Assembly (NCBI RefSeq): GCF_017948245.1
Contig: NZ_CP072867.1
Span: 1-64,000 of the forward strand
Reading direction: 5' to 3'
DNA: 64,000 nt
Source of the DNA: Rhizobium sp. NLR16a
GTDB taxonomy: Bacteria > Pseudomonadota > Alphaproteobacteria > Rhizobiales > Rhizobiaceae
The notes below the pieces were generated by a model. That model was not told the origin of the DNA, did no database searches, and saw nothing but the letters and a program-made list of their open reading frames with translations. Both the position numbers and the translations under genes were made by a program. This document shows, one piece after another, positions 50,828 through 61,246 of this stretch (position 1 is its first letter; each line of letters opens with the position of its first letter).

Positions 50828-53437
50828 TCAGATCGGACTGATCAGCCCGAGCGGCTGGCTCCCGAGCAGTGCGGCGACCGAAATGCTGCCTCCCGGCTCG
50901 ATCGTTTTTCCCGTCACGAGATCCGCCTTCAAGCCATGGAGAGGGGAGGGGACCGCGATCGCCGTGTCTTCCCAGAATTCCGGACCGGCAAAAAGCACGC
51001 CGGGATCGAGCCAGCCGAACATCAGCCGCGGGGCGGCGGTGATTGCGAATTCGCTGTTGTGCACGCGGGCGAAAGCCAGCACATGATCACGGCGGCTGCC
51101 CGTCGTCTTCAACGGAAGATAGTCACCCCCGGCAAAGAGAACCGGGTGCCGCTGGCGCAGCTGCAGGCCGATTGCGATGATGCGCTGCTTCAAGGCCGCC
51201 GCCTGGAGCTTGGCGATGGGTCCGGCTTCATCCAGCCAGGCCGTCAGGCTGGCGTGATCGACAGGCCGGCGATTGTCCGGATCGACAAGGCTGAAGTCGA
51301 AACCTTCCGCGCCCTGGTAAATGTCGGGAATGCCAGGCGCCGTCAGCTTGAGCAATGTCTGCGACAGGCTGTTGACGTAGCCGGCCGCAATAAAGGGCTG
51401 CAGCACCCTTTCGAAATCTTCCAGGAAGGCGTCATTGTCCGGCGACACCAGCGCCGCCGCATAGACTGTGATCGCCTCCTCGTAGGCGCCCTCCTGGTCG
51501 GTCCAGGCGCTGCGCAATTTCGCCTCGCGCACCGCCTTGACCGCGTAATCGGTAAAGCGGGCGCGAAGGTTTTCCATCTGTGCTCTGTCGAATTCCTCCG
51601 GCCAGACGCCGGCGAGCGCCTGATACAGCATCCATTCGGTATTGGGCTCCGGCGCCGCCCCATCTGGCAGATCCTTCAGCCAGGGCCGGTTCATATCACG
51701 CCAACGCGCTACCGCCTGGGCAAACACATCCGCACCCTCGCTCAGGACATAGAGCCGCGCGCGCGCATCCTCGCCACGTTTGGTATCGTGCGTGGAGCTT
51801 GCCGAAAGCCCATGCGGCTGCAGCCGCGCCCGCTCGGCCATGCGACGATGGAAGCCATCCGGGCCCTCGGGCGCCTTGCCCGGTTCGCCGCCGACCTCGT
51901 TTGCGGCAAGCAGCCTGTTATAGCGGTAGAACAGCGTATCCTCCATCGCCTTCGCCATGACCGGCCCGCTCAGCTGTTGAAAGCGGATTCGGAATTCGTG
52001 TGCCGCATCGCCTTCGATCTTGCCTTCGAGAAGCTTCAGCACGTAGTCGAGCGCGCGCCGGTCGTCGAGCCGCGCCATCACTTGCGATGCGGTTGCGGCA
52101 AGAACGGCCGAATCCTGCCAGCTCAGCTGACCACCGTCGCCATAGGTGCGGTAGACGGGGAATGCGATCAGCAGCTCGCGTATGGCGGTGGCAATCTCTT
52201 CCCGGCTTATCTCGGGAAAGATGCCGGCCGCCATCGCTACCAGCCTGCCGGTCTCACCGGCGAAATTGCGCTCGACCATCTGTCGCTTGGCCTGCCGGCG
52301 GCCCTCATCGAGATCGCCCGCTTCGCCGGCGAGGCTGCGATAGGCATCGTCCAATATCCGCAGGCCGCCGGCGTCGATGAAGAGCTCGCCGAGGGCGGCG
52401 ATGAATTCATATCCGGTGGTGCCGGCGACCGGCCAGCTCTCCGGCAGGACCTCGCCCGCCCCGAGGATCTTTTCGACGACGATATAGGTGTCTGTCCCGA
52501 CTGCTGCCCTCAGCCTGTCGAGATAGGCCTTGGGTTCGGCGAGCCCGTCGACATGGTCGATGCGCAGGCCCTGCACCTTGCCATGGCGCACGAGTTCGAG
52601 CACCAGCCGGTGCATGTCGTCGAACACATGGGGATCCTCGACGCGGGTGCCGACCAGTCCGGTCACCTCGAAAAAGCGGCGGTAACTCAGATGCCGCGCC
52701 GCTTCCTTCCAATGGATCAGCCGCCAATACTGCTCGTCATGCAGGCTCCTCAGGAATTCGCGATCGGACGAGACGTCCTCGAGTTTTTCCTGAAGGACCG
52801 CCCGATCGCCTCCCTCGAAGAGGATGTCGCGCAGCGCGCGGGCGAAGTCCTCGCCTGAGGTCGCGGCCGCGGCCTCGGCCATTCGCATTGCGACCGGATC
52901 GTCAAGCCGGTTGGCGATCGCGCCGTAGCTGCTCGGGTTCGCCGGCAACAGCGTCTGAAAATAGGCCAAGGCGAAATTGCCGTGCGTCTCGTCGAGCACG
53001 AGGCGCAGTTCGCCTGATGCCAGCGCCTCTTCGAAATCCTGGCCGAGCTGCGGCAGGGTCAGCGGTTCGCTCCAGTCGATGTCGAAATGGCTGGCATAGG
53101 CGCTCTGCGGGCCGAAGGCCAGCACGTCCCGCCACCAGGCGTTGTCAGGCGAAGCGGCCATATGGTTCGGAACGATGTCGAGAACCAGTCCCATGCCCGC
53201 CGAGGCGAGGCTTTCCGTCAGCCGGTCGAACCCGGCGCGACCCCCAAGCGCCGGATCGATCTCATTGGCGTCGGTGACGTCATAGCCGTGAGTCGAGCCG
53301 TTGACGGCGGTGAAAATCGGCGAGGCGTAGAGGTGGCTGATGCCGAGCGTCTTGAGGTAGGGAACGAGGTCGCAGGCACGATCGAAAGTCATGCCGTTGC
53401 GGAACTGTATCCGGTAGGTCGCTGTCGGAAGAGTCAT
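50828..53437 (-). CDS. treY: Maltooligosyl trehalose synthase
   Basis: An 869-residue GH13 enzyme. TATYRIQFRNGMTFDRACDL at the N-terminus and LYASPIFTAVNGSTHGYDVT near 37 are TreY hallmarks, with VLDIVPNHMA near 83, GLRIDHVDGLAEPKAYLD near 290 (catalytic Asp) and SASSTHDTKRGEDARARL near 550. It rearranges the reducing end of alpha-glucans into a trehalose unit, which TreZ then releases. No treZ or treX is in the window, so the partners lie elsewhere. It is separated from pbpC by 60 bp. Confidence 0.93.
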   Translation of the reverse strand: MTLPTATYRIQFRNGMTFDRACDLVPYLKTLGISHLYASPIFTAVNGSTHGYDVTDANEIDPALGGRAGFDRLTESLASAGMGLVLDIVPNHMAASPDNAWWRDVLAFGPQSAYASHFDIDWSEPLTLPQLGQDFEEALASGELRLVLDETHGNFALAYFQTLLPANPSSYGAIANRLDDPVAMRMAEAAAATSGEDFARALRDILFEGGDRAVLQEKLEDVSSDREFLRSLHDEQYWRLIHWKEAARHLSYRRFFEVTGLVGTRVEDPHVFDDMHRLVLELVRHGKVQGLRIDHVDGLAEPKAYLDRLRAAVGTDTYIVVEKILGAGEVLPESWPVAGTTGYEFIAALGELFIDAGGLRILDDAYRSLAGEAGDLDEGRRQAKRQMVERNFAGETGRLVAMAAGIFPEISREEIATAIRELLIAFPVYRTYGDGGQLSWQDSAVLAATASQVMARLDDRRALDYVLKLLEGKIEGDAAHEFRIRFQQLSGPVMAKAMEDTLFYRYNRLLAANEVGGEPGKAPEGPDGFHRRMAERARLQPHGLSASSTHDTKRGEDARARLYVLSEGADVFAQAVARWRDMNRPWLKDLPDGAAPEPNTEWMLYQALAGVWPEEFDRAQMENLRARFTDYAVKAVREAKLRSAWTDQEGAYEEAITVYAAALVSPDNDAFLEDFERVLQPFIAAGYVNSLSQTLLKLTAPGIPDIYQGAEGFDFSLVDPDNRRPVDHASLTAWLDEAGPIAKLQAAALKQRIIAIGLQLRQRHPVLFAGGDYLPLKTTGSRRDHVLAFARVHNSEFAITAAPRLMFGWLDPGVLFAGPEFWEDTAIAVPSPLHGLKADLVTGKTIEPGGSISVAALLGSQPLGLISPI

Positions 53438-53497
53438 GAGGCCGTCTGACGTTGGAGGGAGACCTTTTCCAACGGTTGTGCCCGGTCTTTGGTTCCC

Positions 53498-55579
53498 TCA
53501 GTCGATGAAAACGCCCACACTTGCGGCGCGTCCGGCTGAATCGATGACGGTCAGTTTCGAATAGCCGCCGCCGTCGGGTAGCCATTGCTGGGTGCGCCGG
53601 CGCGAGAGATCGGGTAAGGGCTTGCCGTTGGCGAGCCAGCGGAAGGGCGCGCGGCCGCCCTGCAGCTTCAGCATCAGCGGCGATAGATCGCCAGCTCCAG
53701 CGCCGAGATCGATATGGGCGCCCTCGGGCGGATAGACGATCTGCGGCGCGGGCTCGCGGCCGGAGGCGACGAGCAGGCCGCTGGCATTCAGTGCAAAACG
53801 CCGCTGGCTGATCGGCAATTCGGACTGGGCGATGCGCACGGCGCCTGCCGGCGGGCGGGGCAGGGGCGTCGTGGCGATGCCGGATTTGGCGAAGGCCTCG
53901 AACAGGATCGGCGCGGCGGTGCCATAGCCGGTCAGACCGGGCACGGCGCTGTTATCAGGCCGGCCGGCCCAGACGCCGAGCACATACCGGCCGTCATAGC
54001 CGACCGACCAGGCGTCGCGATAGCCATAGCTCGTGCCGGTCTTATAGGCGATGCCGCGCTGCGGTGCGCCGGCCGGTGGAATGACACCGGAGAGAATATT
54101 GGCAACGTTCCAGACGGCGACCGGCTCCAGCAACGGTTCGCCGTCGATTTTGCCCGGCGTGCCGGTGATGCCGTCGCCAAGCCTTGCCGGTTGGCCGCGA
54201 TTGGCGAGCGCCGTATAAAGCTGCACCAGATCCTTCAGCGTGAGGCCGACGCCGCCGAGACCGATCGCCAGTCCCGGCGTCTCGTTCGGCGGCAGGACCG
54301 GGCGCACCCCGGCGCGGCGGAAGCGCACCATGAGCCGCGACGGCCCGACGGCGTCGAGCAGCTTGACGGCCGGCACGTTCAAGGAGAGCTGCAAGGCCTC
54401 GCGCACGGTGACGTCGCCCTGATAGCTCATGTCGAAATTGCGCGGTCGGTAGCCGAAGAAATCTGCCGGCCGGTCTTCGATGATCGTCTCCTGGGAAACG
54501 AGGCCCAGCTCAAAGGCGAGCCCGTAGATGAAAGGCTTCAGCGTCGAACCGGGCGAGCGGTTGACGCGGGTCATGTCGATCCAGCCGGAGCGGCTGGCGT
54601 CGAAATAATCGGCCGAGCCGACCTCGCCGACGATCGCGCCGGTCTGCGCGTCCGCCATTACCATGGCGAGCGAAAGCTTCGGCCCGAGTTTCATCGCCGC
54701 GGCGCGAGCAACGGATTCCAGCCCCTGCTGCACCTGCTTCTTCAACGTCGTCTGGTGCTTGAGGACCAGAGGCTCCTTGCGCAATGCGGCTTCGCCGAGA
54801 TGGGCGGCAAAGGCAGGCAATTGCAGGCGTCGCGGTGGAATGGCGACAGCTTCGGCCCGTTCCGCCTCACCGTCGCCGACGGCCTCGGCCACTGCGACGC
54901 GGTCGAGCACGCGCTTGCGCGCCTCCTGTGCGGCCTGGAGATTGCGGTCCGGCCGCCGCCGTTCCGGCAATTGCGGCAGGGCGACCAGCAGCGCCGCCTC
55001 GGCCACCGTCAGGCGGCGCGGCTCCTTGCCGAAATAGGCAAGGCTTGCGGCGCGTACACCTTCCAGGTTGCCGCCATAGGGGGCATGTGTGAGATAAAGG
55101 TCGAGGATCTCTTCCTTCGACAGCCGCCGTTCGATCTGCACGGCGCGTGCAAGCTGCCGAAGTTTTGCCGAAAACGAGCGTTCCGCGCGCGGCTCGATCA
55201 GCCGGGCCACCTGCATCGAAAGCGTCGAGGCGCCGGAGACGATGCGGCCGTTGCGGACGAACTGCAGGCTGGCGCGCCCGAGCGCCCAGACGTCGATGCC
55301 GGCGTGATCGTAGAAACGCTGATCCTCGTAGGCAACAAGCATGCGCAGGAATTGCGGATCGACGTCGGCGACCAAAGTCTTCAGCCGCCAACGGCCCTCC
55401 GGCGTCGCAAAGGCGCGCAACAGCTGCCCATCGGCATCCAGCACCTCGGGTGAAACCACCGCTGCCTTGTCGAGCGGCGGCGGAAAGGCCCGGTCGGCCG
55501 CGTCGAGCGCGACGAGAGCCGCGCCGGCAAGAAGGATGCCGGCGGCGGAGCCGATCGCGAACTTGTGCCACAGCCTCAT
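53498..55579 (-). CDS. pbpC: Penicillin-binding protein 1C
   Basis: A 693-residue bifunctional peptidoglycan synthase-like protein. An N-terminal membrane anchor (AIGSAAGILLAGAALVALDA) precedes the glycosyltransferase motifs (EDQRFYDHAGID near 89; GASTLSMQVARLI near 116). The transpeptidase motifs SPGSTLKPF (SxxK) near 343 and KTGTSYGYRDAW near 510 follow, with a C-terminal PBP1C-specific domain near 610-690. Its ATG overlaps the stop of the alpha-2-macroglobulin gene (TAATG); such pairing is common in bacteria, linking wall repair to protease trapping. Confidence 0.93.
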   Translation of the reverse strand: MRLWHKFAIGSAAGILLAGAALVALDAADRAFPPPLDKAAVVSPEVLDADGQLLRAFATPEGRWRLKTLVADVDPQFLRMLVAYEDQRFYDHAGIDVWALGRASLQFVRNGRIVSGASTLSMQVARLIEPRAERSFSAKLRQLARAVQIERRLSKEEILDLYLTHAPYGGNLEGVRAASLAYFGKEPRRLTVAEAALLVALPQLPERRRPDRNLQAAQEARKRVLDRVAVAEAVGDGEAERAEAVAIPPRRLQLPAFAAHLGEAALRKEPLVLKHQTTLKKQVQQGLESVARAAAMKLGPKLSLAMVMADAQTGAIVGEVGSADYFDASRSGWIDMTRVNRSPGSTLKPFIYGLAFELGLVSQETIIEDRPADFFGYRPRNFDMSYQGDVTVREALQLSLNVPAVKLLDAVGPSRLMVRFRRAGVRPVLPPNETPGLAIGLGGVGLTLKDLVQLYTALANRGQPARLGDGITGTPGKIDGEPLLEPVAVWNVANILSGVIPPAGAPQRGIAYKTGTSYGYRDAWSVGYDGRYVLGVWAGRPDNSAVPGLTGYGTAAPILFEAFAKSGIATTPLPRPPAGAVRIAQSELPISQRRFALNASGLLVASGREPAPQIVYPPEGAHIDLGAGAGDLSPLMLKLQGGRAPFRWLANGKPLPDLSRRRTQQWLPDGGGYSKLTVIDSAGRAASVGVFID

Positions 55580-58500
55580 TATTGTGCTGCTATGACCTCC
55601 ATCTTGCCGGTCGCCGTGCGGGCCGAAAGCTCCGGCCGGTACATGTCCTCGACGCTTGCGGCCGGATGGTCGTACGTGCCGGGGGTGACGGCGCGTACGA
55701 CATAGGCGACGTTGAATTCACGCTCCTCGCCGGGCGCGCGGTTGAAGGCGGCGACAAAGCGGTCGTAACGGAATTCCGTATGGGCGGCTGATATTTCGCC
55801 GATCCAATCGAAATTCGTCATCTGGGCGCTGTCGACGAGGTTCGGATTGTCGATCTCGAAGCCGGCCGGCAGAAGGTCGGTAATGACGATGCGCGACGAC
55901 CAGTCATTGGTCTCGCGCACATGGATGACGACCACATAGCGCTCGTTCTGCTTCGCCTCGCTGACATTGGCCTGCTCGCCGTCGAGCGTGTAATAGCTGC
56001 GCTCGATGAGGAAGCCGTCGCCACCGGCTGGCAGCGGCACGGTGGGAGCGGCAACGGTGGTGACGACAGCCGAGACGGAGTCGTTCGTCTGGTTGGTCAG
56101 CGTCAGCGGGTGACCGGCGAGCGCATCGCCGGTCATGCGCGCCATATAGGCGCCGCTATGCGCCGCGCCATTGACATCGATCTTCAGACCGTCGTCACCG
56201 CCCTGGAGGGCGCGCGCGGCAAGCAGCATCCAGGCTTCTTCCTGAGTGCTCTTGTATTTGCTGCGGCCCCATTCCTTGGCGACGGACTTGGCGAGATCTG
56301 GGATGACAGGCGGCACCGGCCGGCTTTCGGCGGCGAGCGCCAGGATCGCCGCACCATCGCGCAGTATAGTGCCGTAGTCGGTGCGCGAGAGATTGACGCG
56401 CGACACCATCGATTGCTGCGACATCTGCAGCGCGTCGATGAAAATGTTCTTCGAACGCTGGGCGTCACCATAGAGCGCCAGAGCGGCGGCGATATGCGCC
56501 TTGGCGAGCGGCGTCGGGAACTGGTTGATCATCGTATCGGCATAATAGCGCAGATCGCTGATCGCGGCCTTCTTGTTGCGGGCAAGAACATAGATGGCAT
56601 AGGCGATCTGGTCGCCCTGGCCGTTGATGTCGGTGGTATAGGACAGCGTGTTCTGCAGATTTTCGAGCGCCTGCACGAAGGCCTTTTCCGGCACGTCATA
56701 TTTCATTTCGCGGGCCCGCGTCAGGAAATCGGTGACGTAGGAATCGAGCCAGACATCACCGGAATCCGGTCCCCAGAGGCCGAAGCTGCCGGCCGAGGCC
56801 TGGTAGGAAAGCACGCGATAGATCGCGTCCTGCACGCGCTTGTGCACGTCCTCGTCGTTTTCGATGCCGGCCTGCTTCGCCACTTCGGCGAAATAGAGCA
56901 GCGGCAGCGCCCGGCTGGTCGTCTGCTCGGCGCATCCGAAGGGGTAGCGGTCGAGGGTCATCAGCAGCGCCGGAATGTCGAAGGCCGCCGAACGGGTGAC
57001 GTTGACGCTGATTGAGGCGCCGGGCAGCACGCTGTCGGCCAACAGGTTCTTGTCCACCGTCAGCTTGGCCCCCGGCTTCAGCGCCAGCACCCTGCGTTGG
57101 GTGATCGGCAAGGATGCCGGACGGACCGGCACATCGACGACCTGGTCGAGCGAGATGCCGGAGGCGTCGGACAGGTTGATCGAGACGCTGCCGGCGCCCG
57201 GCTGTTTGCCGATGAGCGAAAGCGTCAGTTCGGATTTCGCGCCCGCTTCGAGGCGGATTGTTTGCGAGGCTGAAGCCTGCTCGATGCCGACCGCATCATT
57301 GCCGGTCAGCTGCAGCTTGTAGTCACCGGCCGGCGCATCGGTATTGGCGATGTCGAGGCGCAGATTGGCCTTGTCGCCGGGTGCGAGGAATTTCGGCAGG
57401 CTCGCCGTCACGACGACGGGATCGCGGATGATGACGTCCTTGACGCCGTGGCCGACACCCGTCTTCGACCAAGCGACCGCCATGACGCGCGCCGTGCCGT
57501 TGAACTGCGGAATGTCGAAGGAGACCTTCGCCTTGCCCTCGGCATCGAGCTTGACCGGACCGGAGAAGAAAGCGACGAGCTTCTGCGTCGGCGGGCTTGC
57601 CTGCAGCGCAATGGCGCCGCCGTCGCCGCCGGTCCTGAGCTTACCGGTCGCGCCCAGGGAGCCGTCGATCAGCCGGCCGTAGAGGTCGCGGATCTCGAGA
57701 CCGAGCTGACGCTGGCCGAAATACCAGTCTTCCGGATTCGGCGGTTCATAGCGCGTCAGGTTGAGAATACCGACATCGACGGCGGCAACCGTCACGTAGG
57801 CATCCTCGTTGGCGCCGGCGCCGGTCACCTGCAGGCCGATCTCAAGCGGTCCGCGCGGCAGCATCTTTTCTGGTGTGTCGAGCTTGACCTGCAGCGCGCG
57901 CTGCTCGGGATCGACCTTCAGCCACTTGATGCCGATCGATCGCATCGGCATGTGGCTGTCCTGCGCGGCGCCGGGGCGGAAGAGCGTTGCCGTGACATAG
58001 GCGCCGGCGCCCAGGTCCGCGGTGACCGGGATGTCGATCTCGCCGCCGGTCTCGCCGATCGTGGCGTTCTCCACGCCGACGAGCTTTTCGGTTCCGGCCG
58101 TCACCATCAGTTCGCCGCCGTAGCGCGACGTGATTTTCAGCTTGGCGGTTTCCCCGATCTTGTAGCTGTCCTTGTCGAGGGCGATTTCCAGGCCGTCCGG
58201 CGTTTCGGTCGACGTCGAGGCGACGAACCAGCCGGCGTCGAATTCGACGCTGGAGGTCGGGCCGTCGGCATCAGGGCTTTCCACTTCGAGGCGGTAGCGG
58301 CCCCAGGTCACCGGCACGGAAATCTTGCCGCCATCCATCGTCGCGTCGACGCTGCCGTTGGAAATCTGCTCGGCGGTATAGACCGGCTCGTATTTCCAGG
58401 CGGTCCCCTCGCGATACCATTGGTACTCGCGGTTGAGGCTGTAGAATTTCCAGCGCAGGCCCTTCGCCTCCTGCTTCTGCCCCTCGGCATTGACGCCGAT

Positions 58501-61047
58501 CACCGTGAAGTTGGCGATGGAATTCTCGGGCAGCTCGTCGGAAAATTCCGGCTTGATGCCGATCGAAGCGCGATCGTTCTTCACGGGAAGGACAAGCGAG
58601 CGCTCGATGGCGCGACCGCCCGCTTCCTGCATGCGCATATAAATGGTGGCGTTGAGCAGCTGCGTCGTTGCCGGCAGGTCGCCGACGGTGAGGTCCGTCG
58701 AAGCTTCGCCGTTTTCGTCGAGTTCGGGCAGCCCCTCGATCGGCAGACGCGAATCCTCGTTCGCCTCCTCGTCGGCAAGCCCGAAGAGGAAGCCCTTATA
58801 GGCGGCGCTCTCACGCGTCGGCTTGACGACAACATCGCCCTCGAGCGTCAGGCCGACGGCCGGGGCGCCATAGAGATATTTGCCTGAGATGGTGATGTTC
58901 GCCGGCGTATCCGGGCCGATCTCCGTGGCCTCGGTCTTGATCTCCATGTCGGTGCGATCGGGCACGAAATCGTCGACGAGGAAACTCTTGCTGGCGATCG
59001 CGCTGCCCTTCGGGTCGGTGAAGATGTTCATCGTCCAGGTGCCACGCATGGCGTTTGCCTGGGTGGCGAAATCGACGGAATAACCGCCGAGATTGCTGGT
59101 CTGGCTGACGATCCGGCGGTCTTCGACGCCATCCGGCCGGCTGAAGATGAAAGTCAGCGGCAGATTCTCGATGGCATTGCCGTCGGTGTCGCGGGCAAGC
59201 GCCTGAGCATGGACGGTTTCGCCGGCGCGGTAGATGCCGCGTTCGGTAAAGGTCAGCACGTCGATCGCGCCGGGTGAGGCGCGGCCGGTAACACCGCGGT
59301 CGGAGAGATCGAAGCCGGCCCGCGTCATGTCGAGGAACACATAGTCCGCCGTGCCGTTCCTGGCGGCGATGACGGCGGGCGTCAGCGCCGCCGTTCCGCG
59401 GATCAGGCCGGCGGTGAAGGTGGCGCGGCCGTTTTCGTCGGTCGTCGCCGTGCCGAGCACCTCGTTGTTCTTGGCAAGCAGCTGCAATTCGACGCCTGAT
59501 ATCGGCTTTGCCGAGGCAAGCGAACGGGTGAAGACGTTGAGCCCGTCGGTGCCGGCATAGGTGCTGACGCCGATGTCGGAGACGAGGAACCATTGCGTCG
59601 CCTGTGAATCCCACTCCTGCGCCGGCGCATTCGGCGCCGTCGCCGTCATCACGTAGATGCCGGGCTTGCGTTCGGGCAGCGCCTCGTCGACGGGGAAGCT
59701 GGTGATGATGTCCTCGTTGAGCTCGTTGGCGATGTCGATCGACCCCTGCCAGACCAGCTCGCCGCTCTGTTCCTCGATGTTCTGGGCGCTGTAGCCGTCG
59801 AGCTGGGTCAGGAACTGCGAGTTGGTCAAGAGCGGCGCGATGGCGCGGTCGCCGATGCGGTAGAGTTTGAGGTTGGCCGAGGTCAGGTTGACCGAAACGA
59901 TCGGGATGCCGCGGCGCGCTGTCGAGGGCAACACGAAGCTGTCGCCGGTGAAGCGCACCATCTGGCTGCGGTCCTTGATATAGACGTCGATGGAAACAGG
60001 CGCGTCGAGCGTCTCGTCGACCGATGACGGCAGGCCGGTGCGGAAGGCGATCTTGTAGGTCTGGCCGTGCGTCAGGCCCTCGACGCAGATCTGCTTATCC
60101 TTGGTCTCGACCGCCTTTGGCGCCTCGCCGTTCAGCGTCACGAAGGGCGTATAGTCGGTGGTCTTGATCAGCGCCTCCGAGAAGGTGGCACAGGCCCGCG
60201 GCGTGGCGCTGTCGGCGTCGACCGTGTGTTCGGTGATGCGGAAGCCCTGCGTCGATTTGAGCTGCAGGTAGGCGGTCTGCACCTCGTCGGAGGCAACCAG
60301 CGCCAAGCTCGCCTTGTAGGCGTCGAGCGCCGGGCGGTAATTGGCGTTTCGTTCGAGAGCGGTGGCCAGCACGGCGAGCGCCTCGGCGCGCTTGGCCTTG
60401 GTGCGGGTCAGCTCGTAGCCGTTCAGCGCGTCGACCACGGCCTGACCGGTGACGCTGCTTTCCGTGCTGCCGAAGGAAATTGCGGCGCGGGCAGATTCGA
60501 GCCAGAGATCGGCATCATCGGGCGTGAGCGACAGCGCGCCGTGGAACGCGATCAGCGCGTCCGTCAGGTTGTTGGCCGTCATGTCGAGACGGGCATTGGC
60601 CGTCAGGCTGTCGGCGCCCTGGCCCTGCTGGCCGTCTGTCAGGGCAAGATTGTCCTTGAAGTCGTGGGCCTGCTGAATGAGGTCGTTGCTTAGGAAGGTC
60701 GGGCGCGGCGCGGCGCCGATATCCGGTTCCTTCTGGGCTGCCGTCTCGACGATCTTGCCGGCGATGGCGCCGGGGAAGGCGTTCATCGTCTTGAAATCGG
60801 ATTTCAGGAAGCACCATTTCACCTTGGGATTGTAGGTGAAGGCCTTGCAGCTCTTGTCGCCGATGCAGGAGGTCTTGCACTGGTCGAGCGAGACGTTCTG
60901 CTCGGTGCGAAGATCGAAGCCGAAGAAATCGGCATCCTTGATCGTCTGGATGTCACGCTTGGTCTCCGCAGCGGCGGCTGGAAGGCCGATGGCGATCGCG
61001 GAAAAAAATGCGATGGTGGCGAAAGCAAAGAACGAGCGCACGGACAT
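55579..61047 (-). CDS. Bacterial alpha-2-macroglobulin (thioester protease-trap family)
   Basis: An 1822-residue exported protein. The signal peptide (SFFAFATIAFFSAIAIGLPA) is followed by a PAN/apple-like Cys-rich domain at about 35-95 (SLDQCKTSCIGDKSCKAFTY). Many macroglobulin beta-domains follow, with the thioester motif GCAEQ near residue 1371 (PFGCAEQTTSRALPLLYF) and the receptor-like end. Such proteins covalently trap proteases in the periplasm. It lacks a lipobox cysteine after the signal peptide, so it may be soluble rather than lipid-anchored. It is coupled to pbpC. Confidence 0.93.
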   Translation of the reverse strand: MSVRSFFAFATIAFFSAIAIGLPAAAAETKRDIQTIKDADFFGFDLRTEQNVSLDQCKTSCIGDKSCKAFTYNPKVKWCFLKSDFKTMNAFPGAIAGKIVETAAQKEPDIGAAPRPTFLSNDLIQQAHDFKDNLALTDGQQGQGADSLTANARLDMTANNLTDALIAFHGALSLTPDDADLWLESARAAISFGSTESSVTGQAVVDALNGYELTRTKAKRAEALAVLATALERNANYRPALDAYKASLALVASDEVQTAYLQLKSTQGFRITEHTVDADSATPRACATFSEALIKTTDYTPFVTLNGEAPKAVETKDKQICVEGLTHGQTYKIAFRTGLPSSVDETLDAPVSIDVYIKDRSQMVRFTGDSFVLPSTARRGIPIVSVNLTSANLKLYRIGDRAIAPLLTNSQFLTQLDGYSAQNIEEQSGELVWQGSIDIANELNEDIITSFPVDEALPERKPGIYVMTATAPNAPAQEWDSQATQWFLVSDIGVSTYAGTDGLNVFTRSLASAKPISGVELQLLAKNNEVLGTATTDENGRATFTAGLIRGTAALTPAVIAARNGTADYVFLDMTRAGFDLSDRGVTGRASPGAIDVLTFTERGIYRAGETVHAQALARDTDGNAIENLPLTFIFSRPDGVEDRRIVSQTSNLGGYSVDFATQANAMRGTWTMNIFTDPKGSAIASKSFLVDDFVPDRTDMEIKTEATEIGPDTPANITISGKYLYGAPAVGLTLEGDVVVKPTRESAAYKGFLFGLADEEANEDSRLPIEGLPELDENGEASTDLTVGDLPATTQLLNATIYMRMQEAGGRAIERSLVLPVKNDRASIGIKPEFSDELPENSIANFTVIGVNAEGQKQEAKGLRWKFYSLNREYQWYREGTAWKYEPVYTAEQISNGSVDATMDGGKISVPVTWGRYRLEVESPDADGPTSSVEFDAGWFVASTSTETPDGLEIALDKDSYKIGETAKLKITSRYGGELMVTAGTEKLVGVENATIGETGGEIDIPVTADLGAGAYVTATLFRPGAAQDSHMPMRSIGIKWLKVDPEQRALQVKLDTPEKMLPRGPLEIGLQVTGAGANEDAYVTVAAVDVGILNLTRYEPPNPEDWYFGQRQLGLEIRDLYGRLIDGSLGATGKLRTGGDGGAIALQASPPTQKLVAFFSGPVKLDAEGKAKVSFDIPQFNGTARVMAVAWSKTGVGHGVKDVIIRDPVVVTASLPKFLAPGDKANLRLDIANTDAPAGDYKLQLTGNDAVGIEQASASQTIRLEAGAKSELTLSLIGKQPGAGSVSINLSDASGISLDQVVDVPVRPASLPITQRRVLALKPGAKLTVDKNLLADSVLPGASISVNVTRSAAFDIPALLMTLDRYPFGCAEQTTSRALPLLYFAEVAKQAGIENDEDVHKRVQDAIYRVLSYQASAGSFGLWGPDSGDVWLDSYVTDFLTRAREMKYDVPEKAFVQALENLQNTLSYTTDINGQGDQIAYAIYVLARNKKAAISDLRYYADTMINQFPTPLAKAHIAAALALYGDAQRSKNIFIDALQMSQQSMVSRVNLSRTDYGTILRDGAAILALAAESRPVPPVIPDLAKSVAKEWGRSKYKSTQEEAWMLLAARALQGGDDGLKIDVNGAAHSGAYMARMTGDALAGHPLTLTNQTNDSVSAVVTTVAAPTVPLPAGGDGFLIERSYYTLDGEQANVSEAKQNERYVVVIHVRETNDWSSRIVITDLLPAGFEIDNPNLVDSAQMTNFDWIGEISAAHTEFRYDRFVAAFNRAPGEEREFNVAYVVRAVTPGTYDHPAASVEDMYRPELSARTATGKMEVIAAQ

Positions 61048-61246
61048 AGGTTCCCCCCGGAATGCTGGCTCAGACCGGCGGCACTCTCCTCACTCCTCAT
61101 GAGATTGTCAACTCAACTTGGGCGCTGTTTCGCCTTCAAACACACGCTTTCATTTAGTTGTCACATCGGCGTGAGTGAACGGCTTGTGATTTGCCGCTTT
61201 GGCAAGGATGAGCAAGGATTTGAGCGACCGCCAGGAGGTAGCGCAC

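Noticed and set aside
50237..52858. Large plus-strand open frame of 873 codons
   Set aside because: It lies opposite copA and treY, whose motifs are unmistakable; high GC produces long antisense frames.
53714..55453. Large plus-strand open frame opposite pbpC
   Set aside because: No recognisable protein; pbpC on the other strand has all catalytic motifs in place.
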